In this document: piece by piece, positions 18,575-27,828 of the stretch
Numbering within the stretch: the first letter of the stretch is position 1
How the letters are laid out: every line of letters starts with the position of its first letter
NCBI GenBank assembly: GCA_963205495.1
Contig: CAUJIN010000041.1
Location: forward strand, 1 to 64,000
Reading direction: 5' to 3'
DNA: 64,000 nt
DNA from: Pseudomonadota bacterium
GTDB lineage: Bacteria > Pseudomonadota > Gammaproteobacteria > Xanthomonadales > Xanthomonadaceae
Program-made: the position numbers and the translations under genes
The notes under the pieces: model-generated
What the model saw: only the letters and a program-made list of their open reading frames with translations
Database searches by the model: none
What the model was told of the DNA's origin: nothing

Positions 18575-20107
18575 TCATTCTTCCCGGTCCGAACCCACGC
18601 GGCGGACGCCTTCGCTGCGGCTCTCGCTCGGTGCCGGGCGTGCTGTTGGCATCGAAGGCGGTGCCGAGTAGCGCGGCGCTTCGACCTGGGGCATCGCGCT
18701 GCGCGCGGGTGCTTCGAAACGTTGCGAGGGCATCGGTGCGGCGCGCATCGGGGCGGGTTCTGAGCGTTCGACGTTGGAGTTGTATCCGCGCGATGGAGCC
18801 TGCTGCTGCCAGCCTCCGCGCGATGGGTAGTCCCGGTCCGGTGTCGAGTCGAGCCCGCGTGCAGGCATCGTGCGTTGCACGGGTTCGCTGTCGCGCGAGA
18901 ATCGGTAGCTGCTGTCCGTCTCGCGCTGGACCGGTGCGCTGCGCTGGTAGGGGCGCATGCCGCGGATCGGGATGCCTTCGTCGGGGGCGGTGTGCACGGG
19001 GGCCGGGTTCATGCCGCGTACCGGCACGGCCGGACGCACCGGGGCGCCGATGCCTTCACGCACGGGAGCGCTGCGGTCGATGGGATTGCGGCTGCGGATC
19101 GGGGTTTCCGCGTTGGGTGCCGTGCGTGCGGGAGGCAGGTTCATGCCGCGCACCGGCACGGCCGGGCGCACGGGGGCACCGATGCCCTCGCGACGGTCGG
19201 CGGGCGCGTAGCCCTGCGACATCCGGTCCTGGCTGCCGTAGCGGTTGGAAAGTTCGCGGCGACTGTCGTTGATCGGACGGCCTCCGTTGAAACGATCGCG
19301 CGGCATCGGGTTCGTGCTCCGGACCGGGTTGCCGAACAGGCCCGTGGAAGGCTCCACCCGAGGCGCGTTGGCACCGACCCGGCGGACGTTTTCCACCGGG
19401 GCGTTCTTGCCATAGCCGCCGTACCCGTTGTTGCGCCCGATCGCGGCCCGGTTGCCGCTGTAGGACGGCGCCACGCCTTCGCCGTAGCGGCTGACGGGGC
19501 GATCCTGATACGAATCGCGCGGATAGTGGGTGCTCGGATAGGGGCGACGGATATCCGCCAGGCGCGAGGCCTCCACGCGCGCGTCGCCGTAGCGCGGGGT
19601 CGGGTAATAGTGGCGGTAGCTGGGGTAGTGGTCATACCAGTGGCCCCAGTCGTAGTAGTGGTCGACCCACGAATAGCGGTAGGGCGAATAGGAAAGCCAG
19701 CCGTGCGAGTGCCAGCCGGAGCTGTAGCTCAGGCTGAAGTAGCTGCGCGGGAACCAGGTGACGCCGTAGTAGTAGCCCGGATAGGCGAACGGGTCGTAGT
19801 ACCAGCGGTTGATCGGCCAGAACACCGAGTAGTAGAAGGGATAGTCGAAGTAGCTGACCCCGAAGCTGCCGTAGCCGTAGCTGTCGGCGCCGAAATAGTA
19901 GTCGCCGCGGTTGCCGTAGGACGGCGAGTAGTAGCTGCCGCCTTCGCGGGAGTAGGCCGGTGCCGGCGCGCGCTCGTCGGGGTAATACTCCGAACCGTCG
20001 GCGTAATAGCCGTCCGAGCGGTAGGGTTCGCGATAGACCACTTCGCGGGTGGTGATGCAGCCGCTGAGCGTGGCGGCGGCAAGCAGGACGGTGATCCATC
20101 GTTTCAT
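18575..20107 (-). CDS. Tyr-rich then Arg/Pro-rich lipoprotein with tandem repeats
   Basis: The 510-residue product starts with a lipoprotein signal peptide (MKRWITVLLAAATLSGC, lipidated Cys17). Residues about 25-190 are extraordinarily rich in Tyr, Ser, Gly and Trp (segments such as YYFGADSYGYGSFGVSYFDY and WVDHYYDWGHWYDHY). The rest is a low-complexity Arg/Pro/Val/Ser region with a 44-residue unit repeated twice (REGIGAPVRPAVPVRGMN...). No catalytic domain is recognisable. An envelope-anchored, surface-exposed or polymer-binding role is plausible but unproven. The start is the ATG at 20107, chosen because it begins the signal peptide; upstream codons in frame are not signal-like. Confidence 0.8.
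   Translation of the reverse strand: MKRWITVLLAAATLSGCITTREVVYREPYRSDGYYADGSEYYPDERAPAPAYSREGGSYYSPSYGNRGDYYFGADSYGYGSFGVSYFDYPFYYSVFWPINRWYYDPFAYPGYYYGVTWFPRSYFSLSYSSGWHSHGWLSYSPYRYSWVDHYYDWGHWYDHYPSYRHYYPTPRYGDARVEASRLADIRRPYPSTHYPRDSYQDRPVSRYGEGVAPSYSGNRAAIGRNNGYGGYGKNAPVENVRRVGANAPRVEPSTGLFGNPVRSTNPMPRDRFNGGRPINDSRRELSNRYGSQDRMSQGYAPADRREGIGAPVRPAVPVRGMNLPPARTAPNAETPIRSRNPIDRSAPVREGIGAPVRPAVPVRGMNPAPVHTAPDEGIPIRGMRPYQRSAPVQRETDSSYRFSRDSEPVQRTMPARGLDSTPDRDYPSRGGWQQQAPSRGYNSNVERSEPAPMRAAPMPSQRFEAPARSAMPQVEAPRYSAPPSMPTARPAPSESRSEGVRRVGSDREE
18929..19192 (-). repeat. 132-bp tandem repeat (two copies) within the lipoprotein gene
   Basis: Two adjacent 132-bp units (19192-19061 and 19060-18929) each encode 44 residues beginning REGIGAPVRPAVPVRGMN and ending with RSAPV. 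The two copies are similar but not identical. This is in-frame duplication within a disordered region, not a CRISPR array. Confidence 0.75.
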
Positions 20108-20231
20108 TGCGGTCGGCCCCTTGTCTCTCGACGTGTGCAGTGAGTCTCCGGCGTGCGGCGTAAATCCGTGCTGAACTTGGTGCAGGCGCCGCGCGGCGCC
20201 TGCCGTGGGTTCAGCCGGTGATGGCGCGGGT

Positions 20232-22835
20232 TCAGACTGGAGGGTTGGCGAGCAGCCGTTCCAGGGTTTCACGGCTGTCGCGGGAAACCAGTTGCGGCTG
20301 GAGCTGCTCCAGATGATTCGCCAGGCGGTCGCGGCGGGGCTCGTCCAGGCGGCGCCAGTTTTCCAGCAGCGCCAGGTGGCGCGAGGCCACCTGCGGGTTG
20401 ATGGCATCCAGCGCGGGTAGGAGATCGAACAGCAGCGAGTAGCCGGCGCCGTCGGCGCGGTGGAAGGCCGGCACGTTGGCTCGCACGAAGCTGCCGAGCA
20501 CCGCGCGCACGCGGTTGGGGTTGGTGGGCTGCCAGAGCGCGCCGCGCAGGATCGCCGCGACGGTGTCGAGGGTGCCGGCGCGCGGCGCGGTGACGAGGAC
20601 GCCCAGCCAGCGGTCGACCATCAAAGGATCGCCGCGATGGCGCGCGGCGAACTCGCGCAGCACCGTGTCGGCCGGTTCCCGTCCTGCGTGCAGCAAAACG
20701 CGCAGGGCGGCGAGGCGATCGGTCAGGGTGGTGGCGTCGCGGTACTGCGCCAGCGCGCGCGTGCCGTCGCCTTCGACGCGCGACAGCCGCGCAAGGCAGA
20801 GGTTGCGCAGCCGTCGCGCCGCAGCGCCTTCGGCGCCAAGACCGCCGCGCGCGGCCGCCGTCAGGCGGAGGTGGCGGTCACGCAGGCGCTCGGCCTGCGC
20901 CTGGGCGAGCGCGTCGAGGGTGGCTTCGCGCGCGGCCCACAGCGCGTCGATGTCGATGCGGGGGAGTTCGGAGGCGAGGTCCCAGAAGTCGGGCAGGGCC
21001 AGGCACTCGGCCACGAAGGCGGCGTCGGCGCGCGGGTCGTCGAGCAGGGCGGCCTGCGCGTGGCGCAGCGCGGCCAAGGACTCGGCGCGCCGCTCGCCGG
21101 GCAAGATCGCGGCGCGCGCGAGCTGCTGCATCGATTGCCAGCGCGTCAGCGGGTCGGTTTCCACCTGCACCAGCCGCGCCAATTCCCCGGGCGTGTAGCC
21201 GTAGTCCAGCCGCACCGGCGCGGAAAGCCCCTGCAGGAAGGCCGGCAGCGGCGGATGCTCCAGCCCGCGCAGGCGCAGGGTGTGTTCGCGCTGGCGAAGC
21301 TCGATCAGGCCGGGGCGGTGCTCGGCGTCGGATTCCGGCGCAGTCTCCAGCCGCGCGCCGCGCGCGTCGTAGAAGGCCAGCGCCAGCGGGATGTGCAGCG
21401 GGTGTTCGGGATCGCTGCCGTGCTGGCGCAGGGTGAGCGCGTACTCGCCGGAGGCTGCGTCGAAGCGCGAGATCACCTCGATGCGCGGCGTGCCCGGCTG
21501 TTCCCACCAGTGCAGGAACTGGGTCAGATCGCGTCCGGAAGTTTCGTCCATCGCGGCCACCAGGTCTTCCACCGTGGCGGCACCGCCGTCGTGGCGTTCG
21601 AAATACAGGTCCAGTCCGCGACGGAAGTCGGCTTCGCCCAGCAGGGTGTGCAGCATGCGCACCAGCTCGGCGCCCTTCTCGTACACGGTGGCGGTGTAGA
21701 AGTTGTTGATCTCGCGGTAGCTCGCCGGTCGCACCGGGTGCGAGAGCGGGCCGGCGTCCTCGACGAACTGGCGGCTCTTGAGCAGGCGCACGTCCTCGAT
21801 GCGCTTGAGCCCGCGCGAGTGCAGGTCCGCGGTGAACTCCTGGTCGCGGAACACGGTGAGCCCTTCCTTGAGCGAGAGCTGGAACCAGTCGCGCAGGGTC
21901 ACGCGGTTGCCGCTCCAGTTGTGGAAGTACTCGTGGCCGATCACCGATTCGATGGCGAGGAAATCCTCGTCGGTGGCGGTGTCGGCGTCGGCCAGGATGT
22001 AGCGCGCGTTGAAGATGTTGAGGCCCTTGTTCTCCATCGCGCCCATGGTGAAGTCCTGCGCCGCCACGACGTTGAACACGGACAGGTCGTAGGCGCGGCC
22101 GAAGCGGCGTTCGTCCCAGTCCATCGCGCGCAGCACCGCGCCCAGCGCGAATTCGCAGCGCGGCACGTCGGCCGGTTCGGCCCATACGTTTACCTCGACC
22201 GTGCATCCTTCCATCGTGGTGAAGTGGGCCGTTGTCCGGTCCAGGTCGCCGGCCACCAGCGCGAACAGGTAGCTGGGCTTGGGGTGCGGGTCGCGCCAGC
22301 GCGCGAAGTGGTGGCCGTCTTCCAGTTCGCCGGTTTCCATCCGGTCGCCGTTGGCGAGCAGCACCGGGAATCGGGTGCGGTCGGCGGCCAGGGTGACGTC
22401 GTAGACGGCGGAAACGTCCGGCCGGTCGATGAACCAGGTGATGCGGCGGAAGCCTTCCGCCTCGCACTGGGTGAACAGCGCGCCGCGGCTCAGGTACAGG
22501 CCTTCCAGCCGGGTGTTGCGGTCGGGATGGATGCGCACCACGGTGCGCAGGGTACAGGCGGGCGGCGCATCCGGAATCGTCAGGCCGACCGCGTCGATGC
22601 GGAATTCATCGGCGGCCAGCGTGCGGCCGTCCAGCTGGATTTCCAGCAGTTCCAGGTCTTCACCGTCCAGCCGCAGCGGCTGCGCCGGAGACTTGCCATC
22701 GGCCTGGATCCGCAGCGTGGAGGTGACGAGGGTGGCGTGAGGATCCAGATCGAAGCGCAGCGTGGCTTCGTTCACGCGCCATGCGGGGGGCTGGTAGTCG
22801 GAGAGGCGGACGACCGGATCGGAGTCTGTGGTCAT
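20232..22835 (-). CDS. pepN: aminopeptidase N (M1 zinc metallopeptidase)
   Basis: PepN removes N-terminal residues from peptides in the cytoplasm. The 867 residues contain the substrate-binding GAMEN sequence (MGAMENKGLNIF, about residue 262), the zinc site HEYFHNWSGNRVTLRDWF (about 300) followed by the third zinc ligand in KEGLTVFRDQEF, and the long helical C-terminal domain ending with the family motif HLEQLQPQLVSRDSRETLERL. The start is the ATG at 22835 (MTTDSDPVVRLSDYQPPAW), which matches the usual PepN N-terminus; a further 19 upstream codons are open but unlike the family. It appears to be a single-gene unit. Confidence 0.96.
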   Translation of the reverse strand: MTTDSDPVVRLSDYQPPAWRVNEATLRFDLDPHATLVTSTLRIQADGKSPAQPLRLDGEDLELLEIQLDGRTLAADEFRIDAVGLTIPDAPPACTLRTVVRIHPDRNTRLEGLYLSRGALFTQCEAEGFRRITWFIDRPDVSAVYDVTLAADRTRFPVLLANGDRMETGELEDGHHFARWRDPHPKPSYLFALVAGDLDRTTAHFTTMEGCTVEVNVWAEPADVPRCEFALGAVLRAMDWDERRFGRAYDLSVFNVVAAQDFTMGAMENKGLNIFNARYILADADTATDEDFLAIESVIGHEYFHNWSGNRVTLRDWFQLSLKEGLTVFRDQEFTADLHSRGLKRIEDVRLLKSRQFVEDAGPLSHPVRPASYREINNFYTATVYEKGAELVRMLHTLLGEADFRRGLDLYFERHDGGAATVEDLVAAMDETSGRDLTQFLHWWEQPGTPRIEVISRFDAASGEYALTLRQHGSDPEHPLHIPLALAFYDARGARLETAPESDAEHRPGLIELRQREHTLRLRGLEHPPLPAFLQGLSAPVRLDYGYTPGELARLVQVETDPLTRWQSMQQLARAAILPGERRAESLAALRHAQAALLDDPRADAAFVAECLALPDFWDLASELPRIDIDALWAAREATLDALAQAQAERLRDRHLRLTAAARGGLGAEGAAARRLRNLCLARLSRVEGDGTRALAQYRDATTLTDRLAALRVLLHAGREPADTVLREFAARHRGDPLMVDRWLGVLVTAPRAGTLDTVAAILRGALWQPTNPNRVRAVLGSFVRANVPAFHRADGAGYSLLFDLLPALDAINPQVASRHLALLENWRRLDEPRRDRLANHLEQLQPQLVSRDSRETLERLLANPPV

Positions 22836-23000
22836 GGACTTTGCGGAGTCGGGCGGCGGATGCCGGCGGGGAGAAGATGCGCCCGGGAACAAGGCGCCGC
22901 GAGCCGCAAATGGTACCTATTTGGGGAGTGGATCGGTCATCCAATCGTGTCGAACTCCCGGCGCGGCGGCCGGAAGGTGCGCCGCGCGGGTGCCGCGGGT

Positions 23001-23360
23001 TTACTCGTCGGTCTCGGCCTGGCAGCCCAGCAGGTCGTCGTCGCGGATGTCCCAGCTGGCGTCGTGGTTGCACAGTGCCACCGCTTCGAGGACGCAGGCG
23101 TCGCCGTCTTCGTCCACCAGCCGCACGTCGTAGACCTCGCACGGCACGTCGGTCAGGAGGAACTCGCCATTGGTGTCGATCACTTCGCTGCCGAGCTGGT
23201 CCGGGCCCCATTCCTCCTCGTCCACGGGCGACAGGTACAGCTCGTGCAGCACCCAGGACGAGTGGTTGCGGAGGGTGATCTGCGAATCGCCGGCGGCGGA
23301 GGCGACCGAGGCGGTGAGGGTCAGCGCAAGGACTGCGGTGCGGCGAAGCAGTGGAAGCAT
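23001..23360 (-). CDS. small exported acidic protein of unknown function
   Basis: The gene encodes 119 residues. The first 23 form a clear Sec signal peptide (MLPLLRRTAVLALTLTASVASAAG), cut before GDSQITLRN. The mature part is acidic and compact, with the segments NHSSWVLHELYLSPVDEEEW and CEVYDVRLVDEDGDACVLEA and four Cys residues that could form disulfides in the periplasm. The pattern of an N-terminal beta-rich NHSSW...LYLSP...W segment resembles uncharacterised exported proteins of proteobacteria. I cannot name a function. The ATG at 23360 was chosen because the signal peptide begins there. Confidence 0.8.
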   Translation of the reverse strand: MLPLLRRTAVLALTLTASVASAAGDSQITLRNHSSWVLHELYLSPVDEEEWGPDQLGSEVIDTNGEFLLTDVPCEVYDVRLVDEDGDACVLEAVALCNHDASWDIRDDDLLGCQAETDE

Positions 23361-23535
23361 GGAGAGGACGCCTTGGTGAGGGAAGGAATGCCGAGCGCGT
23401 CGGCAGGGCATTCTGTCGCAAGGCTCGCGGGGGAACCGTGAGGCTGGTCCGGACATTCAGGGGGCGGAAGGTTTGCGCGATCGCGGACGAAGCGAGGCGC
23501 TATGCTGGATCGCCTGATTTTCCGGAGAACGCCGC

Positions 23536-24510
23536 GTGTCCCAGGAAGCCCGATCGCAGTGCACGCTGGAGGCGGTGCGCGAGGCCGCGGTGCGCATTGC
23601 GCCCTTTGCGCACCTCACGCCGGTGTTGCGCAGCGCCTCGCTGGACCGCATCAGCGGCGCCGATCTGTTCTTCAAGGCCGAGCACCTGCAGCGCGTGGGC
23701 GCGTTCAAGTTCCGCGGTGCCTGCAACGCGGTGTTCTCGCTGGACGAAGCGACCTCGGCGCGCGGCGTGGTGACGCAGTCGTCCGGCAATCACGGTGCCG
23801 CGATCGCACTGGCCTGCCGTCTGCGCGGCATCCCCGCCACCGTGGTCATGCCGACCAGCGCGCCGGCGGTGAAGCGTGCGGCGATCGCCGACTTCGGCGC
23901 GCGCATCGTGGACTGCGAGGTGGCCCAGCACGATCGCGACCGCGTCACCGCGCGCGTGCTGGAGGAAACCGGCGGCGTGCTGATCCATCCCTTCGACGAT
24001 CCGCGCGTGATCGCGGGGCAGGGCACGGCGGCGCTGGAGCTGCTGCATCAGGTGCCGGATCTGGATGCGGTCATCGCGCCGGTGTCCGGCGGCGGGCTGC
24101 TGTCGGGCACGCTGATCGCGGCCAAGGAGCTCGCTCCGCGCGTCGAGGTGTTCGGTGCCGAGCCGGAAGGCGCGGCCGACGCCCACGCCTCGCTGCGCGA
24201 GGGCCGACGCATCACCGACCTGCGCGCCGAGACGATCTGCGACGGCCTGCGTGCGCACCTCTCCGAACGCACCTTCGGAATCCTCTCGCGCCGCTGCGAC
24301 GGCATCCTGCTGACCCGTGACGAGGAGGTGCTCGCGGCGATGCGGCTGATCTTCGAGCGCATGAAGCAGGTGGTCGAGCCGTCCGGGGCGGTGGCGCTGG
24401 CGGCGCTGCTGCGCGAGCGCGGGCGCTTTTCGGGAAAGCGCGTGGGACTGGTGCTCTCGGGAGGAAATCTCGATCTGGATGCGCTGTTCGCGCCGCCGCG
24501 CGGGGGCTGA
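23536..24510 (+). CDS. threonine/serine dehydratase, PLP-dependent (fold type II)
   Basis: The 324-residue protein is a serine/threonine dehydratase-like PLP enzyme, converting threonine (or serine) to the 2-oxo acid and ammonia; serine racemase is the main alternative. The Schiff-base lysine is K58 in GAFKFRGA. The substrate-binding segment QSSGNHGAAIALA follows, then the phosphate-binding glycine loop VSGGGLLSG. The C-terminal SGGNLDL is also typical. It has no ACT regulatory domain, so it corresponds to the short catabolic or racemase-like form rather than IlvA. It starts at GTG with GGAG eight bases upstream. It converges on hemY, 14 bp away. Confidence 0.88.
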   Translation: MSQEARSQCTLEAVREAAVRIAPFAHLTPVLRSASLDRISGADLFFKAEHLQRVGAFKFRGACNAVFSLDEATSARGVVTQSSGNHGAAIALACRLRGIPATVVMPTSAPAVKRAAIADFGARIVDCEVAQHDRDRVTARVLEETGGVLIHPFDDPRVIAGQGTAALELLHQVPDLDAVIAPVSGGGLLSGTLIAAKELAPRVEVFGAEPEGAADAHASLREGRRITDLRAETICDGLRAHLSERTFGILSRRCDGILLTRDEEVLAAMRLIFERMKQVVEPSGAVALAALLRERGRFSGKRVGLVLSGGNLDLDALFAPPRGG

Positions 24511-24524
24511 AGGCGGCGCGACGC

Positions 24525-25814
24525 TCAGTCGATCCCTTCCTGCGGAACCGTGCGATCGGCCGACGCTGGCAGCAGCGGCATGCCCATGTCCGAGCGCAGT
24601 TCGGGCACGGCGGATTCGGCGATCTGCTCGCGCAGGGTGCGCTCGATGCGCAGATGGGCGCGCTCGCCGCGCTGTGCCGCCAGTGCTTTTGCAAAGGCGT
24701 CGGCGGCGGCCGTGCCGCGGTGCTGATCGGCGTGGACGTGGCCCAGTTCCTCCCAGGCCTCGGCGCCGGCGCCGAGCGCCAGGGCGCGCTGCAGGTAGTC
24801 CTCGGCCTTGCCCCAGATCTGCTCGCGGCGGCAGAGCCGGGCCAGGGTGACCAGCAGGGCGGGATCGTCCGGATGCTCGGCAAGCCAGCCTTCGGCCATC
24901 TTGAGCGGGGATTTGCCGCCGGAGCGCGGCAAAAGACCGTAGATCGCGGCCAGTTCGGGCGACCAGTGCTTGCGCATGGCGGCTTCCACGGCGGACACCC
25001 CGGCCTCGCTTTCGCCCAGATCCATCGCGCGGCGCGCGTAGGCGGCGACCACGGGCGCATGGTGCCTGTGCTGGCGCGAAAGTCCGTCCCAGATCGACGC
25101 CAGCGCGCGGGCATCGGTGGATTGCTGCAGGGCCAAGGCGATGATCCGTGCCTCTTCGGAGGCCAGCGCCTCGCCTTCGAGCACGCGGCTGGCGCGCAGC
25201 GCCGGTAGCAGGGCCAGTGCCTCGGCGGCGCGCCCGGTGGCGGCCAGCGCCTTGAGGTACAGCTCCAGCGCGCGCGGCGGCAAGGCTGCGACCGGCTGGG
25301 CATCGAACAGGGCCGTGATGGCGGCCTGGTTGCCGCTGCGGTGGTGCTGGCGGGCAGCCAGCAGCGCGGCCACCAGCGTGTCGCCGCGTTCGCCGGCCTG
25401 CGCCAGCAGCGCATCGGCGCGCGGGGTGTCGCCGCGCGACTGGGCGGCGCGCGCGGCGCCGAGCAGGGCGGGAAGGCGATGCTGGGGCTCGATCGCGGCG
25501 CGGGTGAGCAGGCGTTCGGCCTTGTGCCAACGGCCTTCGTGGAGTGCCACCAGCCCGCCCGCCAGCCGCTCGCGTGCCACGTGGCGGCGGCGGCGGGCGA
25601 GATAGCGCCAGGGCAGGCGCAGCAGCGCCACCGCAAGCCACAGCGCAGACATCGCGAGCAGCAGAGCGCCCAGCGCGACCACGGCGGTGGTTTCGATGAC
25701 CCAGCCGCGCATGGCGATCATGACGTGGCCGGGGTCGGCGGCGACGATGCGCCACAGCCAGGCGCCCAGCAGCGCCAGCGCCAGCAGCGCGAGCAGGCCG
25801 GCCAGCCGTCTCAC
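24525..25814 (-). CDS. hemY: HemY-like heme biosynthesis-associated TPR membrane protein
   Basis: This is the gammaproteobacterial HemY family (not the protoporphyrinogen oxidase of the same name). The 429 residues have two N-terminal membrane helices (about 3-20 and 41-65), then a large TPR-like helical domain with family segments such as RARRHVARERLAGGLVALHE (approximate), WHKAERLLTRAA and AEGWLAEHPDDPALLVTLA. Its precise biochemical role in heme synthesis is not settled. The GTG start at 25814 overlaps the hemX stop (GTGA), showing translational coupling. It is the last gene of hemD-hemX-hemY. Confidence 0.88.
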   Translation of the reverse strand: MRRLAGLLALLALALLGAWLWRIVAADPGHVMIAMRGWVIETTAVVALGALLLAMSALWLAVALLRLPWRYLARRRRHVARERLAGGLVALHEGRWHKAERLLTRAAIEPQHRLPALLGAARAAQSRGDTPRADALLAQAGERGDTLVAALLAARQHHRSGNQAAITALFDAQPVAALPPRALELYLKALAATGRAAEALALLPALRASRVLEGEALASEEARIIALALQQSTDARALASIWDGLSRQHRHHAPVVAAYARRAMDLGESEAGVSAVEAAMRKHWSPELAAIYGLLPRSGGKSPLKMAEGWLAEHPDDPALLVTLARLCRREQIWGKAEDYLQRALALGAGAEAWEELGHVHADQHRGTAAADAFAKALAAQRGERAHLRIERTLREQIAESAVPELRSDMGMPLLPASADRTVPQEGID

Positions 25815-26968
25815 TGCGGCACTCCTTCGCGGTGCGGCGCAGCCGCTTCGACCTCCGGCGAGGATTCGACCTCGGGAGGAACGCTGTCGGAAGCCGGGTG
25901 CGCGGGCGCGTGCGGCAGCGGGGCCAGGCGCAGCGGCGTGCCGCCTCGCAGGCTGCGGGCGGCGCGAAGCGCGCGCAGTTCGCGCAGGGTGGCGCCCAGC
26001 ACCGGCGGGGTTGGCAGCAGCGCCGTTTCCCGCGCGTGGGTCAGGCGCTGGAGCCATTGCGTGAGGGCGGGCGAGGAGGAGTCGAACAGGGTGCGGGCGG
26101 CCTGTTCGATTCGGTCGAGCACGGCGCGGAAGGCGTCCGCGTCCGGTCGCGCCAGCGCGGCCTGCGCCAGTTCGAACTGGAGCGCGATGGCGGCCAGCGC
26201 CGCCTGGCGCTGCGCCGGTCCGAGCGGGGTCGTCGCGGGATCGACCCGGCGCACGGTCACGATCTGGCCCAGGAGCCGCGCCAGTCGGGAGCCGTCCGGC
26301 GCGTTGCGCGCGACTTCGCCGCGGTTCGCGTCCGGCAGCTGCGGCAGCGCCTGCGCCAACGCGGTGAGTTCGGCGCGCAGCGGCGGGCGCGGGTCGGGCG
26401 GCATGTCGCGCAGCTGGATCAGCTCCTGGGTCAGGGTCTGGCGCAGCGTGGCCAGCGCCGGATCATCCAGTTCGGCCAGCGCGTCCTCGGCCAGCGAATA
26501 GGCCTGGATGGCGGTGCCGGCATCGCCGTAGAGCGCCAGCCGTTCGGCGCCCATGGCGAGCAGGAATTCGGCCTCGTTGAGGCGCATCAGGCTTTCGCCG
26601 CTCATCCGGCTCTGCGCCAGCCGCGCCACCGCATCCTCGAGCAGGCCGGCGCGTTCGCCCATGCCCAGCAGTTCCTCGCGCAGCACCTGGTTGGTGCCGT
26701 TGGCGGCGTCGAGGCGCTGGGAGAATCGCTGCTGTGCTTCGCGGATCTGCTCCAGGCTGCGGTCGATGTCGGTCAGCCGGGCACGCAGGGTTTCGAGTTC
26801 TACCTTCGCCTGCGCGCGATCGGCGTCCTCGGCGCGCAGGCTGAGGTAGCCCCAGCGCGCGCCGACGGCGAACAGGGCGAGCAGCAGCACAAGCCACGGC
26901 CAGCGGCGCGGACCGGTGGTGCCGGTCGGATCGGGAGCGGGAGTGTCGGTGGTGTCGATGTCGGCCAC
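25811..26968 (-). CDS. hemX: HemX family membrane protein
   Basis: The 385 residues have a short cytoplasmic Pro/Thr/Asp-rich tail, one membrane helix near residues 23-42 (RRWPWLVLLLALFAVGARWG), and a large periplasm-facing coiled/helical domain (LEQIREAQQRFSQRLDAANG and FLLAMGAERLALYGD). This is the HemX architecture, often mislabelled as uroporphyrinogen-III methyltransferase although no methyltransferase domain is present. It sits 33 bp downstream of hemD and overlaps hemY, forming the conserved hemDXY cluster. Its role in tetrapyrrole synthesis is inferred from context. Confidence 0.88.
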   Translation of the reverse strand: MADIDTTDTPAPDPTGTTGPRRWPWLVLLLALFAVGARWGYLSLRAEDADRAQAKVELETLRARLTDIDRSLEQIREAQQRFSQRLDAANGTNQVLREELLGMGERAGLLEDAVARLAQSRMSGESLMRLNEAEFLLAMGAERLALYGDAGTAIQAYSLAEDALAELDDPALATLRQTLTQELIQLRDMPPDPRPPLRAELTALAQALPQLPDANRGEVARNAPDGSRLARLLGQIVTVRRVDPATTPLGPAQRQAALAAIALQFELAQAALARPDADAFRAVLDRIEQAARTLFDSSSPALTQWLQRLTHARETALLPTPPVLGATLRELRALRAARSLRGGTPLRLAPLPHAPAHPASDSVPPEVESSPEVEAAAPHREGVPQ

Positions 26969-27001
26969 GGCAAGGCAAATCGGACGGGTCTTGCGATCAT
27001 G

Positions 27002-27790
27002 CTACCGGAAGCCTGCTGCACCGACATGCGCTGCGAGCGCATCGAGCATGGCGATTGCCGTGGGTGACGGTGCGCGCAGGGCGTGGGCGAAGCCGCAGTC
27101 GCGCGCCAGATCGACGAGTCGCTGGCTGCTGGCCACGGCGGTGGCGTCGAGCAGCCGCACGCGCGCGGTGTCGGGCAGCGCGGCCAGCACCGCTTCCAGC
27201 GCTTCGCCGCTGGATACCAGCACCGCGCGCGGCGCCGGGGCCTGGATCAGGGCGCGAATCCGGCGCGCATGCGGACGCGGCGGCAGGCGGCGGTAGACCT
27301 CGGCGCGCCGCAGCTCCAGACCGCGCGCGGCGAGTCCTGCGGCGATCACGCCGCGCCCGCCAGGTGCCGTGACCAGCCCGATCGGGCCTGCGGCTTCGCG
27401 CCACTGCGGCAGCGCCAGCACGCCGTCCGAGTGCATCGCTTCGGGCGGCGGCATCAGCGCGTGCAGGCCGTGGCGCGCCAGCGCGCGCGCGGTACCTTCG
27501 CCCACCGCGATGGCGGATTGTTCCGCGCGCAATCGAAGCGGCGCGAGCCGGGCCGCGAAATCCACGGCGGCCGGGCTGGTGAACACCACGGCAGGGCAGG
27601 CCAGCGCCTCGCGCAGCGCGGCGCGCGCGGGAGCTTCCTCGGGCATGGACGCCAGCCGCAGGCCGGGCAGCGCAACGTGCATGCCGCCCCGCGCGCGCAC
27701 GGCGCGGCGCACCTCCGGCTGCTGCGCGCCCGGGCGCAGGCAGATCACCGACCAGCCGGTGAGAGGTTTCAAGACAGGCTCAGGCATCAT
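27002..27790 (-). CDS. hemD: uroporphyrinogen-III synthase
   Basis: HemD cyclises hydroxymethylbilane with inversion of ring D to give uroporphyrinogen III, the branch point to heme and siroheme. The 262 residues show the typical weakly conserved two-domain pattern: an N-terminal WSVICLRPGAQ, the linker FTSPAAVDFAAR, AVGEGTARALARHG, and the domain-2 segments GLVTAPGGRGVIAAGLAARG and EVYRRLPPR, then VSSGEALEAVL. hemC, usually next to hemD, is absent: the upstream gene is a divergent thioesterase only 38 bp away. Confidence 0.92.
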   Translation of the reverse strand: MMPEPVLKPLTGWSVICLRPGAQQPEVRRAVRARGGMHVALPGLRLASMPEEAPARAALREALACPAVVFTSPAAVDFAARLAPLRLRAEQSAIAVGEGTARALARHGLHALMPPPEAMHSDGVLALPQWREAAGPIGLVTAPGGRGVIAAGLAARGLELRRAEVYRRLPPRPHARRIRALIQAPAPRAVLVSSGEALEAVLAALPDTARVRLLDATAVASSQRLVDLARDCGFAHALRAPSPTAIAMLDALAAHVGAAGFR

Positions 27791-27828
27791 CGGGCAAGCT
27801 TACGCGCCCTTTTGCAGCAAACCCATCC

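Noticed and set aside
18929..19192. Possible CRISPR-like repeats
   Set aside because: Only two 132-bp units, in frame, within a low-complexity coding region; no short spaced repeats.
20460..23441. 993-codon + strand open frame spanning pepN and the exported protein
   Set aside because: It covers two well-identified minus-strand genes and their spacer, and its product has no recognisable domain. Frame openness is due to high GC.
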